Below are positions 17,967-28,039 of a stretch of DNA of 64,000 bases, in pieces (position 1 is the first letter of the stretch; each line of letters begins with the position of its first letter). Origin of the DNA: JACKCR01 sp041390305 (GTDB lineage Bacteria > Eisenbacteria > RBG-16-71-46 > CAIMUX01); the NCBI GenBank assembly GCA_041390305.1, contig JAWKQE010000022.1:1-64000 (forward strand), written 5' to 3'. The notes under the pieces are model-generated. The model saw only the letters and a program-made list of their open reading frames with translations, did not search any database and was not told the origin of the DNA. Both the position numbers and the translations under genes were made by a program.

Positions 17967-19538
17967 ATGGCGGATCGATCCGCTGAACTCCCCCGTATGT
18001 GCAATCGCAAAGGTCTCTGGACGCTCGTTCCGCTCTTCGGGCTGATCTGTCTCGCCTCTCCGTCCCCGGCGCAGAGCAACATCGAACGGATCCAGGAGAT
18101 CGCGGGGAGCTCGGACCTGCAACGCAACCGCGAGGTGTGTCGCGAAGTCCTGGCCAACAGTCCCAAGGCCTACGCCGAGAAGTTCTGTGACGGATACGAG
18201 GCCATCTTCCTCGGCATGCACAACGACGCCCGGGATCTCCTCGAGGACGCCCTCGCGGCGCAGCCGGACTTCGCCCTCGCCGCGCTCCTCTACGGACGTG
18301 CCTACGAAAGCCTCGGCGACGCCCGCCGCGCGGAAAACTACTACGAGCGCGCGATCGAAGTGCAGCCGAAGCGCACGGACACGAGGAACGCACTCGGCCG
18401 ACTCTACCTCCGTCAGGCCCGCGGGGGCGACGCCGCCGCCTATCCGAAGGCGCTCGAAGCGTTCCGGCAGATGGCGGAGGCAGATCCAACCTCCCCCGAC
18501 GGGTTCACGAACATGGCCGTAGTCCTCACCGAAATGGACCGGATGGACGACGCCCAGTCGCTCATGGAACGTGCGCTCTCCAAGAACCCGAACTCGGCAG
18601 CGCTCTATTCCAACCTCGCCGCCCTCCACCTCCGGAAGGGAGAGAAGGAGACGGCGGTCAACTACTGGCGGCAGTCGAACGCAGTCGACCCCGACTACGG
18701 CCCCGCTTTCCTCGAACTCGCCTCCTACTACGGACGTTCCGGTCAGCTCGAGGACGCGCTCCGGACGCTGCAGTCGGGTACCCGGACCGTACACCCCGCC
18801 CCCTGGAACGCGGTGGTGAGGAGGATCGTGGGGTTCGCACTCCTCGGAGCCGGAGCGGCCGCGGAGGCGCGCGACGCCTTCATCGGCGCGACCACCTCGG
18901 GCGCCGAAGACGCTCTCTCCTTCCTGGGACTCGCCCATGTCCGGATGCTGGAGGGGCTGACGCCCGAAGCCGCGAACCTCTTCCGCCACGGGGCCGCGCT
19001 CGACCCCGCCGCGGCCGCGCCCTTCGTGCTCGCCTGGCGCTCCACCCTCAAGTTCGCGGTCCAGGGCGAGGTCGGCCCGCTCGCGGAACTCCTCGGGACC
19101 GTGGATCAGAACACGGCCGCCCAGGAGATCCTGAACGGCGCCACCGGCCCGGACGCCACCGCCCCGCTCGTCCGCTCCGTCCTGGGAGAGTGGGACTACA
19201 GCGGCGCCGCCACCGCACTCGAGGACATCTCCAAGAAGCCGACCCCCGGCCCCGCCCGGCTCGACTTCGACGTCGCGCCCGAGCCGATCCACACGGTGGA
19301 CGCGGCCTACCCGCGGTCCGCGAAGGAACGAGGGCTGGAGGGAGACGTCAAGATCCGGGTCCTCGTGAGTGCGGACGGGGAGGTGATCGAGGCCAAGGTC
19401 GAGTCGTCGACCGGCGATCCGTCGCTGGCCGACGCAGCCATGGACGCAGTCGTGAAGTGGAAGTTCTCACCGGCCATCCGGTCCGGGGCCCCCGTCGAGG
19501 CGAGCATCGTCGTCCCCTTCCGCTTCCGCAAGCAGTAG
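17967..19538 (+). CDS. TPR-repeat protein with C-terminal TonB domain
   Basis: ATG 17967 (MADRSAEL) is preferred because AGGAAGGGA lies just upstream and a signal peptide follows (LVPLFGLICLASPSPAQS). About eight TPR units fill residues 60-400 (for example LLYGRAYESLGDARRAENYY). The final 85 residues form a TonB/TolA C-terminal domain (AYPRSAKERGLEGDVKIRVL, then VVKWKFSPA). TonB C-termini normally contact outer-membrane transporters. Here the long hydrophilic energy-transducing arm is replaced by TPRs, and the signal peptide looks cleavable, so it is probably a periplasmic binding protein rather than an energy transducer. A TATAGT at 17871-17876 may be its -10. A stable hairpin follows the stop. 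Confidence 0.85.
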   Translation: MADRSAELPRMCNRKGLWTLVPLFGLICLASPSPAQSNIERIQEIAGSSDLQRNREVCREVLANSPKAYAEKFCDGYEAIFLGMHNDARDLLEDALAAQPDFALAALLYGRAYESLGDARRAENYYERAIEVQPKRTDTRNALGRLYLRQARGGDAAAYPKALEAFRQMAEADPTSPDGFTNMAVVLTEMDRMDDAQSLMERALSKNPNSAALYSNLAALHLRKGEKETAVNYWRQSNAVDPDYGPAFLELASYYGRSGQLEDALRTLQSGTRTVHPAPWNAVVRRIVGFALLGAGAAAEARDAFIGATTSGAEDALSFLGLAHVRMLEGLTPEAANLFRHGAALDPAAAAPFVLAWRSTLKFAVQGEVGPLAELLGTVDQNTAAQEILNGATGPDATAPLVRSVLGEWDYSGAATALEDISKKPTPGPARLDFDVAPEPIHTVDAAYPRSAKERGLEGDVKIRVLVSADGEVIEAKVESSTGDPSLADAAMDAVVKWKFSPAIRSGAPVEASIVVPFRFRKQ

Positions 19539-19546
19539 GTCGTGCG

Positions 19547-19577
19547 GGCGATTGCGGCCCACCACGCCGCAATCGCC
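19547..19577 (+). terminator. Hairpin after the TPR-TonB gene
   Basis: A perfect 12-bp inverted repeat GGCGATTGCGGC (19547-19558) / GCCGCAATCGCC (19566-19577) with a 7-nt loop begins 9 bases after the stop. There is no clear T-tract. The rest of the 300-bp gap up to 19839 shows nothing else recognisable. Confidence 0.55.
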
Positions 19578-19839
19578 TGACCACCAGCCACTTAGCCAAC
19601 ACCCGCCACGACCGCCCCCGCGTTCCTCTCCATTCTTCGATCCACGGCTCAATGCCCCCGCCAAAACGCCCGAAAACCTACCAGGGGACTCCTTTCGTTC
19701 GGGCTGGGGGGCACCGCGAATCAGTGCCAGGGCTCTCTTCGAGCACTCAGGGAAGACCCGTGCTCGGAACTCGGCAGCTGGGCTAACACGCCAATCTCGC
19801 AACCGGATCGATGGTTGGATGGGCACGAGAGAGGACGAC

Positions 19840-20985
19840 ATGCGCGATCGGATTCTGCACCTGGCCGACCTTCACCTCGGCGATCCGCACGACTACCTGG
19901 GGGAGCGGGCCTCGGAACGGAGGCGCGAGGCCGACGGGCTGCTCGGCCGGATCGTCGACCGGGTTCTCACGAGCAAGTCCAAGGTCGGCGGCGTGATCAT
20001 CGCCGGAGACCTGTTCGAGCACTACGCCCCGAGCCCGTCACTCGTCGAGAAGGTGCTCGGCTCGCTCGGGAAGCTCGTCGGAGGAGGAGTCGAGCTCCTC
20101 ACCGTCCCCGGCAATCACGACGAATACAGCTATCCGACCTGCGTCTACCGCTCCTTCCGGGACCGCTGGCCGGGAACGCTCGTCACCTGCCCGGCTCCGG
20201 AACGCGTCGCGACCTGGAACCTCGGCGACTCCGCGATCGACCTCTATGCGATGGCCTACGTCGCGGGCGCGAGCAAGCCACCCTTCGACCAGTTCGAGGT
20301 GGAGAAGAACGACCGCTTCAAGGTCGCCGTCCTCCATGGAACGCTCGACATCCAATCTGGTGACCGTTCGATCCCGATCTCGAGCCAGAGTCTCGAGAGG
20401 CGCGGGCTCGACTACGTCGCACTCGGTCACCTCCACTCCGCGTCGGAGCGTGCTCTCGGCAAGAAGGGGCAGGCGGTCTACCCGGGACGGATCGAAGGCG
20501 CCGGCTTCCGCGATCCGGGTGGCGCGCCGCTTCTCGAGGTGGAGTTCACGAAGCAGGGACCGATCCTCCATCGGGAGCCGATCGCGTCCCGCGCGATCGA
20601 GACACACGAACTCCCTCTCTCGGCGTTCGCCACGCCCCAGGAGTTGGACACCCGGATCGAGCGGATCTCCGAAGGCCGGGAGGACTCCATCGTCCGTCTC
20701 GCTCTCCGCGGCGTTCCCGGCTTCACGCTGGACCCGGACGCGCTCCGCGCCCGTTGGTCGGACCGGTTCTACCACCTCGAGGTGTCGCTTCCGGGTGAAG
20801 ACGACGGACAGATGCCGCAACTCGACGTACTTCGCGATGAACCGACGGTACGGGGACGGTTCGTACGGATCGCACTCGAGCGGATCGAGCAGCTGGACAA
20901 CGAACGAGAGAGGCGCGTCGCCGAGATGGCGCTTCGCGAAGGGCTGGCCGCATTCGGGAGCGGACGCTCCGAACGCTCACGCTGA
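19840..20985 (+). CDS. YhaO/SbcD-like metallophosphoesterase (DNA exonuclease type)
   Basis: A 381-residue calcineurin-like phosphoesterase. All metal-binding motifs are present in order: LHLADLHLG (about 5-13), IIAGDLFE (about 50), VPGNHDEYS (about 90), VLHGT (about 166) and YVALGHLHS (about 195). The start at ATG 19840 has GAGG five bases before it; an in-frame ATG at 19819 is less well placed. Relatives (SbcD, Mre11, YhaO) form a two-metal nuclease with an SMC-type ATPase. The next gene, 17 bp downstream, is that ATPase, so the pair is very likely one operon and one complex acting on DNA ends. The accessory region (about 230-370) is less conserved. Confidence 0.87.
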   Translation: MRDRILHLADLHLGDPHDYLGERASERRREADGLLGRIVDRVLTSKSKVGGVIIAGDLFEHYAPSPSLVEKVLGSLGKLVGGGVELLTVPGNHDEYSYPTCVYRSFRDRWPGTLVTCPAPERVATWNLGDSAIDLYAMAYVAGASKPPFDQFEVEKNDRFKVAVLHGTLDIQSGDRSIPISSQSLERRGLDYVALGHLHSASERALGKKGQAVYPGRIEGAGFRDPGGAPLLEVEFTKQGPILHREPIASRAIETHELPLSAFATPQELDTRIERISEGREDSIVRLALRGVPGFTLDPDALRARWSDRFYHLEVSLPGEDDGQMPQLDVLRDEPTVRGRFVRIALERIEQLDNERERRVAEMALREGLAAFGSGRSERSR

Positions 20986-21002
20986 AGACGAGGAGAATCG
21001 CC

Positions 21003-24000
21003 GTGCTACGCATCCGAGAGCTCACCCTCGCAGGCTTCGGTGTCTACGAACAGCCGACTCGGTTCCTCGTCCCCGAGGGGCCGGCCGTGTTCTGGGGCGC
21101 GAACGAGACGGGCAAGAGCACCTTCCTCTGGGGCATCGCCGCGGTCTGGTTCGGGCTTCCGCAGAACTCGGACCCGACCAAGATCGGCACTTCGCGTTTC
21201 CGGTCCTTTTCGCGTCCGGAGGAGTTCTGGGGCGAACTCGTGTGGGAACGCGACGGCAGAGTCTACCGGCTTCGTCGCGACTTCGACCGGCACAAGGTCT
21301 GTCTCACCGAGGAGTCATCCGACGGCGGCGTGAAGGAGCTCTTCCACGGAGAACACAATCCGAGTGGCCGTTCCTCGGCGGGAACGGTCTTCCCGATCCG
21401 TCTCAAGGAGACGATCGGCGTCGGATCCCTCGACACGTTCATGCAGACGTTCTGCCTCACTCAGCCGTTCGTCGGCGAAGCTCAGATCGAGTCGGAACTC
21501 CAGCACCTCATCTCGGGAAGTCGCTTCGTCAAGACAGACGACGTCCTGGCCCACCTCTTCAACGAGGTGAAGTCGCTGACCAAGAACACGGGGGAACTCG
21601 CACTCGTCCGTCCCGGCAACTCGCGCCCCACGAATCAGCGCGAGGATGGACGGCTCGAGTCACTCCAGTCCGAACTCGCCCGCGCGCGCCTCGATCTCGA
21701 ACTGGGGCGGAAGCACCTCGAACGGATCCACTCGGAGGGCGAAGGCGTCCGGGAGATCGAAGAAGAAGCGGCGGAGCTCCGTGCCCAGATCGAGGAACGC
21801 ACGCGCCGACTCGATGCGCTCTCCCGCTGGACCGAACTCCAGAACGAGCGAACGAAGCGAACGGAGACGGTGAAGCGGCTCGAAGGTTCCGTTGCGGAAC
21901 TCGACGCGCTCACGCGGGACCGGAAGGAGCTGGCCGGCCACGACTCCCTCAGCCCGATCTACGCGACCGCACCGGAAGACGCAGCCGAGCGGCTGGAAGC
22001 TCTCGAACGGGCGGACCGCGACCAGGCGGCGGCCTCGGCCCACGAGACTGCGCACCAGCAGAAGCGGAAGGACCTCGAGGAACGGATCTCGGAGCTGGAG
22101 AGTCGACTCTCCGGCGAGTTCGCCGACGTCCGCGGCAGGCGCGACTGGATCGACGATCCGGCCGGCTGCGCGAAGCGGTCGCCCGCGCGGATCGCACCGA
22201 AGGCGCGCTGAAGAAGCTGCAGAACGAAGTGAGCCGACGCGAGCGCGATCTCGAAGCGACGTCGTCCCTCGACAACCTCTCCGTTGTCACGACCCGGAGT
22301 CACGCCGAGGCCGTCCTCGAGACGTTCGAGCGCGTGCAGAAGATCGAGACGAAGCTCTCCGCGCTGAGGAAGAAGACCGCCGAACGCGGCTATCTCGAGG
22401 ACCAGGGCCGGATGGCACTCCTCCAGGAGAGCCTCGATCTCGAGACCGTACGCAAGGAGTCGGAGACCGCGGTTCGGGAGAAGCGCGCGGCCGTCGTCCT
22501 CGCCAAGGACCTACTCGAACAAGCCGAGGAACGCCTCGCGGCCGCTTCCGACGCGGGAGACGACGGTTCCGGCCTCGGCAACGGTGCTTCGGACCCGGGC
22601 CTCGCCACCGACGGGAGCCATGCCGCGGGGTCGGCAGACGGCACGTCACCGTCCGGTGACGCCGCCACGAATGTCGCGGGTGAGGACGGGAGCGACGACG
22701 ACGCCCCGAACGCGACCCGTTCCGGGAGACGGTCCGGATCGCACTTCGACGTGCACGGACACAACGACTCGGGGGACGACGAGAGTGAGTCCGCAGAGTC
22801 GGACGAGGCCGATGAAGCCGAAGACGTGGAAATCGCGGCCACGCCGGCCGGCTCCCCGCCACCTCCAGGCGCCATCCCCGCCCTCTCCCTCGCCCTCGGC
22901 GCCGCCGCCGCCATGGTGCTGCTCTACGGCCTCAGCTGGGCGCTTCCGAGCGCGATCGGTCTCGGCCTCGCCGTCGCCGCCGTCACGTTCCTCGCCCTCG
23001 GGCGGTTCAGCGGCCCGAAGAAGTCGACGACATCACGACGGAAGCCGAAGCCTGAAAACCCGAAAGGCCGGGAAGCGCGGGACGCCGAGAGTGGAACGCA
23101 GAACCCGCAACGTCCCTGAACGGAGAGTCCGTCGCGCCGGGAGCTCGTCTTCGTCGTCATCTCGAGGAGACGCGTTCCGAACTCGCGAAGGCACCGACGG
23201 CCGAAGAGCTGGACGCCCCACGTCAGCTCCGGATCGCGCTCGAAGAGGCGGAGACCCAGCTCGCCGTCGCACTCAGGCGCCAGGCCGAGGTCGAAGCTCG
23301 GCTGGCCGAGCTCCGCCATGAACTCGGAGAGTTCGCGGACACCACGGCGAACGAACTCGCCCGGATGGACGAACGGTGGAAGCTCCTCGACGAGCAGATC
23401 GAAGCGCTCGAAGAGGAGCGGGCGGAGATCCTGGAGGAACGGCTCGGCACGAGCGACGACGACGACTGGCTGACCACGCCCGTCTGCGAGACGAACGAGG
23501 TTCTCGAGTCGCTCCTCCTCCTTCCCGGCGGACCGTCGCCCGAGGACAACCCGACACTCGACGATCTCCAGGAGTGGCTCGCGTGTCTGGACGAAGCGGA
23601 CTGGGAAGCGTTCCAGAACGCCGAGACCGCGCGGTCGGACGCGCAACAGGAGCTGCGTGAGGCGAGAGTCCGCCTCGAGCAGGCCGTCACCCTCCCGAGC
23701 AACCGTCAGGAAATCGAAGAGCTGAGCGAGCGGTTCCGTCCCTTCACCCTGGAGACGGATCCGAAATGGCTCCTGGCCCAGCAGGAAGAGTCCGAGGAGC
23801 TCGAGCGACAGCTCGCGAAGGCGCAGACGCAGCTCGAAGCGATGGGGCCGGAGACTCTCGCGACGAAAGATCGGGACGTCGCGACGGAACTCTGGAACGC
23901 GCTCGCGATCGATTGGCCGGAACTCGGTGGCCCGGACCTGGACCGCGCGCTCGACGAACCTCTCCACGCATGGGCGGCGAGGGCGCGCAAGGAGCTCCGG

Positions 24001-25108
24001 GAGTTCCGCGACGTCAGCGTCCGGGCCGGGGCGCTCGACGAATCGTCGCCGCGCATCCTCCGTTCGGCCGGTGTCGCGTCGCGCGAGGAACTGGAATCCA
24101 AGCTGGCGGAAGAGCGATCCGCGCTCGGAATGGCCGTGCGCGAACTCGAAACGCTGGAGCGTTCCGAGATCGCCCTGGCGGACTCGAACGCCCAGGCGCA
24201 ATCGTCACGCGCGGAAACGCTGGGCGCGCGCCGGACCACGGAACTCGCCGCCCTCGAAAAGGACCGCGGGCTCTCGACCGGGTCGATCTCGCCCTCCGTG
24301 AAAAGCTCCGCGAGCGCGGCACGCTCGAAGGCAAGGAGATCCCCAACCTCGCCGCACTCGAGCTCGAGATCGAGCGACTGGACCAGGGAAGTCGAGGAGA
24401 CACAGCTCCGATGCGACGCGCTCGCGCAGGCGTTCCGTTGGGCCGAGGAAGCGACGGGCGAGTTCCGGGCGACGTACCAGGAGAGCCTGGCCGAGCGGAT
24501 CGACCATCACTTCACGCGCCTCACGCGCACGACCGAGCGACGGGTCGAACTCGGTGACACCTTCGCGATCCGTCTGCGTGACGCGAACGGCCGTCTCCTC
24601 GAGCCCGAACAGCTCTCGCAGGGCGCGCGCGACCAGCTCCCTCCTCTCGATCCGCCTCGGCGTGGCGGACCTCCTCAGCGACGCCGTCCCGTTGCCGTTC
24701 CTGTTCGACGATCCGTTCGTCCACTTCGACGAGGCCAGACTCGTCCAGCTGCACACGGCACTCGAGTCGATGGCACCCGACCGGCAGTGGATCCTCCTCA
24801 CCCACCGCAAGGAGATGAACGCCTGGGCGGACCCGGTGTTCACCGACTCGCTCGAAGACCACGGCGCTCCGATCGGAGTCGAGGTCGGCGCGCCGGCCCA
24901 CTCCTTCGAGAGCGTGTCGGCTCAGGTCCCGGCCACCATCCGGTTGGTCGACGTGAGCGAGGAGCCGGAGAGCGAAGAGGGAGAGTCCGCCTCCGACCCG
25001 GCCGCCGACCGGAACGCGCGTCGCCGCTCGAAGCGGCGGCGTGGGAAGAACGGGGCCGGCAAGCCGGGCGGCCAGGGCAAGCTCTTCGATCTCTGGGGAC
25101 GCTCGTAA
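21003..25108 (+). CDS. YhaN/SbcC-like coiled-coil ATPase with central membrane segment (frameshifted)
   Basis: GTG 21003 follows GAGGAG. The N-terminal ATPase lobe has Walker A FWGANETGKSTFL. Long coiled coils follow, then an acidic Ser/Asp/Glu stretch of about 100 residues (22540-22850) and two hydrophobic helices (22875-23010, IPALSLALGAAAAMVLLYG). A second coiled coil leads to the C-terminal lobe with an ABC signature (LSQGARDQL) and Walker B LPFLFDDPFVHFDE. Two membrane helices between the coils match YhaN rather than cytosolic SbcC. The frame changes near 22165, 23090, 24290, 24390 and 24640. All pieces join in family order, so one protein of about 1365 residues is inferred. With the upstream phosphoesterase it would form a membrane-tethered DNA-end processing complex. 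Confidence 0.8.
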
Positions 25109-25121
25109 AGGGGGGCCGAAG

Positions 25122-25181
25122 GAGGCGCCGGAGCAGGCGCCGGAGGAGGCTCCGGAGGAGGCTCCTGACGAGGACCCTGAC
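25122..25181. repeat. Five tandem 12-bp units
   Basis: Units GAGGCGCCGGAG, CAGGCGCCGGAG, GAGGCTCCGGAG, GAGGCTCCTGAC and GAGGACCCTGAC run head to tail just after the ATPase stop codon. One frame would read EAPEQAPEEAPEEAPDEDPD, so this may be the remnant of an acidic protein tail or a simple repeat. It lies in a 290-bp intergenic gap. Confidence 0.6.
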
Positions 25182-25398
25182 CGAAGCCCCTGAGGACGCA
25201 CTCGAGGCCGTACTACGTCGGCCTCCCCCGTCCGCCGGGGACCACAGCGGGAGTCGATTCTTCCGCCCGCGTCCTCTAGTATCGACCGAGCTTCAGGGGC
25301 CGGGCCAAACCGCCGATCCCTGAACTGTGTGAAATCGGCCAGATCTCGCGGTTGAGACGACGGCCGAGCAGGGAACCCGGAACAAGGAGGGTGCCGGG

Positions 25399-26965
25399 AT
25401 GAAGTGGAGATCCAGGGTCGGGTCGATGGGAAACCGGCGCGGAGCGCTGGCGGCGTTTGCCCTCGCGGCGTGCCTCGCCTCTTCCGTCTTCGTCGACTCC
25501 GCTCGCTCCGAAGACGAAGCCCCATCCGGAAGCGCCCCAGATCCGGGCGTTCGGTCCCGTCTCACCCTGCGCGGCGAGTACGTGGTCGAGACGTTCTCCC
25601 AGAAGAACTTCCACCTGGGCGGCGGACCGATCGGCGAAGCCTCTTCGGACCACGATGCGTTCTGGGCCCAGAACCTCCTCCTCCGGCCCCGGTTCATCAT
25701 CTCCGACAACCTCAACGTCAACCTGAGCATGGACGTGGCCCAGGGTGTCTGGGGGTTCGAGGGAGACTCGGACGCCGGGCCCTACCCCGTGAATCCGTCG
25801 CTGAGCAACCTTCGGGTCGACTGGGCCTACTTCGCCTATCGACACGCCGGAACGGCCACGCGCTGGTACGTGGGACGCCAACCCTTCACGCTCGGACACG
25901 GCCTCGTCCTCGAAACCGACGCCGCGGGCATCCAGGTCTACAGGAACTTCTCCCGGATCGGCTCCCTCGGTCTCGGCGTCGGCAAGATCTACGAGGCCGG
26001 CGGCTTCAGCGACCAGATCAATCAGGCGCCGGACGCACGCGGGTCGGCCGCGACGGACGTGACGCCGACCTCCTCTTCGCCGAACTCGCCATGGGTGACG
26101 AAAGCCTCTCGCTCCGTCCCTACTACGTGTTCTACCAGGACCGTTCCGGTGGAGACGGCGAGCTGTTCTTCCCGGATCGACTCCTATCTGGAAGCGCGCT
26201 TCAGCCGAGCGTCACCCGGGCGACCGCGTTCGGACTCTCGTTCGCACTCCACCGCGGCCTCTCTCGCTCGAGGGCGAATACGACAAGCTCCGCGGAGTGG
26301 ATCGGATCCGCGACGCCGACTTCGGCGAGAACGAAGTGCACGACATGAACAACGGTGACCTCAGCGGCGGCAATCTCTACCTGCGCGCCGCGCTCGGCGG
26401 AGCGCGCGGAGAGCTCGGATTGATCCTCGCCCAAGGTTCGGGCGACGACGATCCCCGCACCGGCGAGGGCAACCTCACGCGGATCGCGACCGACGGCGGC
26501 TTCTCCATCACCGAAGTGTGGGAAGACTCGATCATGCCGGACCGGGGCTACTATCCGGGCGGGCTCGGATCGCCCCTCGTCCGTGGGTATCGCGAGCTCG
26601 AGAACACGAAGATCACCCAGGGTTTCGTCTCGTTCCGTCCGACCCCGAACCTCCGGCTCTTCGCCAGCGTCTCCATGATCCGCGCGAGTGAAGCGATCCG
26701 TGAGTGGAGCGACGTGAACGGGAACGGCATCCTCGAGCTGGACGAGTTCGGAGACGGCATGAGCGACGAACTCGGGAGCGAGTTCGATCTCCGCATGGAG
26801 TGGACGATCGACCGGAGACTCGAAGTGGAACTCGCCGCCGGACGGTTCCTCCCGCGCGTCGCGTCGAGCTACCTGCTCTACGGCCACGACGGAGCGCAGG
26901 AAGCGGCCAACGAGATCCGCGCGACCGTCACCGTGCCGATCCCGGAGTTCTCGCTCGGCGGCTGA
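25399..26965 (+). CDS. Outer-membrane porin-like barrel with EF-hand-type loop (two frameshifts)
   Basis: ATG 25399 with AAGGAGG upstream, then a signal peptide (ALAAFALAACLASSVFVDSA). The body has alternating beta-strands (LTLRGEYVVETFSQ, RVDWAYFAYRHAG, WYVGRQPFTLGHGLVLE) like alginate-export (AlgE) or 16-18-stranded porins. The frame changes near 26040 and again near 26270, and the three pieces continue the same barrel pattern to IPEFSLGG. At 26711-26746 the loop reads DVNGNGILELDE, a perfect calcium EF-hand loop (ligands D1, N3, N5, E12), unusual inside a barrel. The substrate is unknown; passive diffusion of anionic or sugar solutes is only a family-level guess. Confidence 0.72.
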
Positions 26966-27222
26966 GTCACGTCCCGCGGAGGCTCGCCCCTCGGTGGCTG
27001 AGTCTCCGCCCCCGAACCCTCGGCCTCCCGCGTCCCGTCCAAGTCCATACCGGTCAGCAAATTACACAGCCACCGCCGCACCCCGCCTCGATTCACCTCT
27101 CCAGCCCCCCCAGTTTTGAACCTATAGTGTTGGGTCCGAGTACTCAGACGAGGGCGTGCAGGTACCCGCCTCGGTCGGGGGACTCGAGTGAATCGAACGG
27201 CGCCGCGGAAAGGAAGCCCCCC

Positions 27223-28020
27223 TTGCGACACATGTTTCGAACGAGTCGATCCGAGCGTCTGACGCTCGCCGTCCTGGCGATTCTCTTCGTCGTCGGGTGC
27301 GCCACCGTCCCCGTCACCGGACGGAAGACGTTCAACCTCATTCCGGAGAGTCAGGCGATCGCACTCGGCGCGGACGCCTATCAGCAGGCGCTGTCCGGAG
27401 CGAAGGTGATCCGTACGGGACCCGAGTACGAAATGGTCAACCGGGCCGGTCGACGGATCGCGGCGATCTCCGGTCGTCCCGACTACGAATGGGAGTTCAC
27501 CCTCATCGACGACGACGAAACGGTGAACGCCTTCGCGCTCCCGGGCGGCAAGGTCGCCGTGTATACGGGCATCCTCCCCGTCGCGCAGGACGAAGCCGGA
27601 CTCGCCACGGTCATGTCGCACGAAGTGGCGCACGCCATCGCGCAGCACGGAAGCGAGCGGATGACAGACCAGCTCGCACTTCAGCTCGGCGGCATGGGCT
27701 TGGAAGCACTCCTCGGTCAGAAGTCCGAGGGGACCCGGAATCTCGTTCTCGCCGCTTACGGCGTCGGTGCGCAGGTCGGCGTGCTCCTGCCGTTCGGACG
27801 CGCACAGGAGAGCGAAGCAGACCACATCGGACTCGTCTTCATGGCGCGCGCCGGATACGACCCGCGGGTGGCCGTGGAGTTCTGGCAGCGCATGGGTCAG
27901 CTCGGTGGTGGCGCGCGTCCCCCCGAGTTCCTCAGCACGCACCCGAACCCGGAGACCCGCGTGCGTGACCTCCAGGGCTGGATGCCGGAGGCGCTCGCCG
28001 AGTACCAGAAGACCAGGTAG
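27223..28020 (+). CDS. M48-family metalloprotease lipoprotein (LoiP/YcaL type)
   Basis: TTG 27223 is chosen because AAAGGAAG lies about 7 bases upstream; ATG 27232 is the alternative. A short signal ends in the lipobox VVGC, so the protein is lipid-anchored in the envelope. The M48 catalytic domain has HEVAHAIAQH (HExxH) and the downstream Glu ligand in QESEADHIGL. The STHPNPETR motif near the C-terminus is typical of single-domain periplasmic M48 proteases that clear misfolded outer-membrane proteins. Length (265 residues) is normal. It precedes the DUF3810 zincin gene by 19 bp, so they are probably co-transcribed. A TATAGT at 27123-27128 may be the -10. Confidence 0.88.
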   Translation: MRHMFRTSRSERLTLAVLAILFVVGCATVPVTGRKTFNLIPESQAIALGADAYQQALSGAKVIRTGPEYEMVNRAGRRIAAISGRPDYEWEFTLIDDDETVNAFALPGGKVAVYTGILPVAQDEAGLATVMSHEVAHAIAQHGSERMTDQLALQLGGMGLEALLGQKSEGTRNLVLAAYGVGAQVGVLLPFGRAQESEADHIGLVFMARAGYDPRVAVEFWQRMGQLGGGARPPEFLSTHPNPETRVRDLQGWMPEALAEYQKTR

Positions 28021-28039
28021 ACGAGGAACGTTCGACGGA

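Noticed and set aside
25122..25181. Extra acidic C-terminal tail of the YhaN-like ATPase
   Set aside because: A stop codon after LFDLWGRS precedes it. It could be joined only by assuming yet another frameshift.
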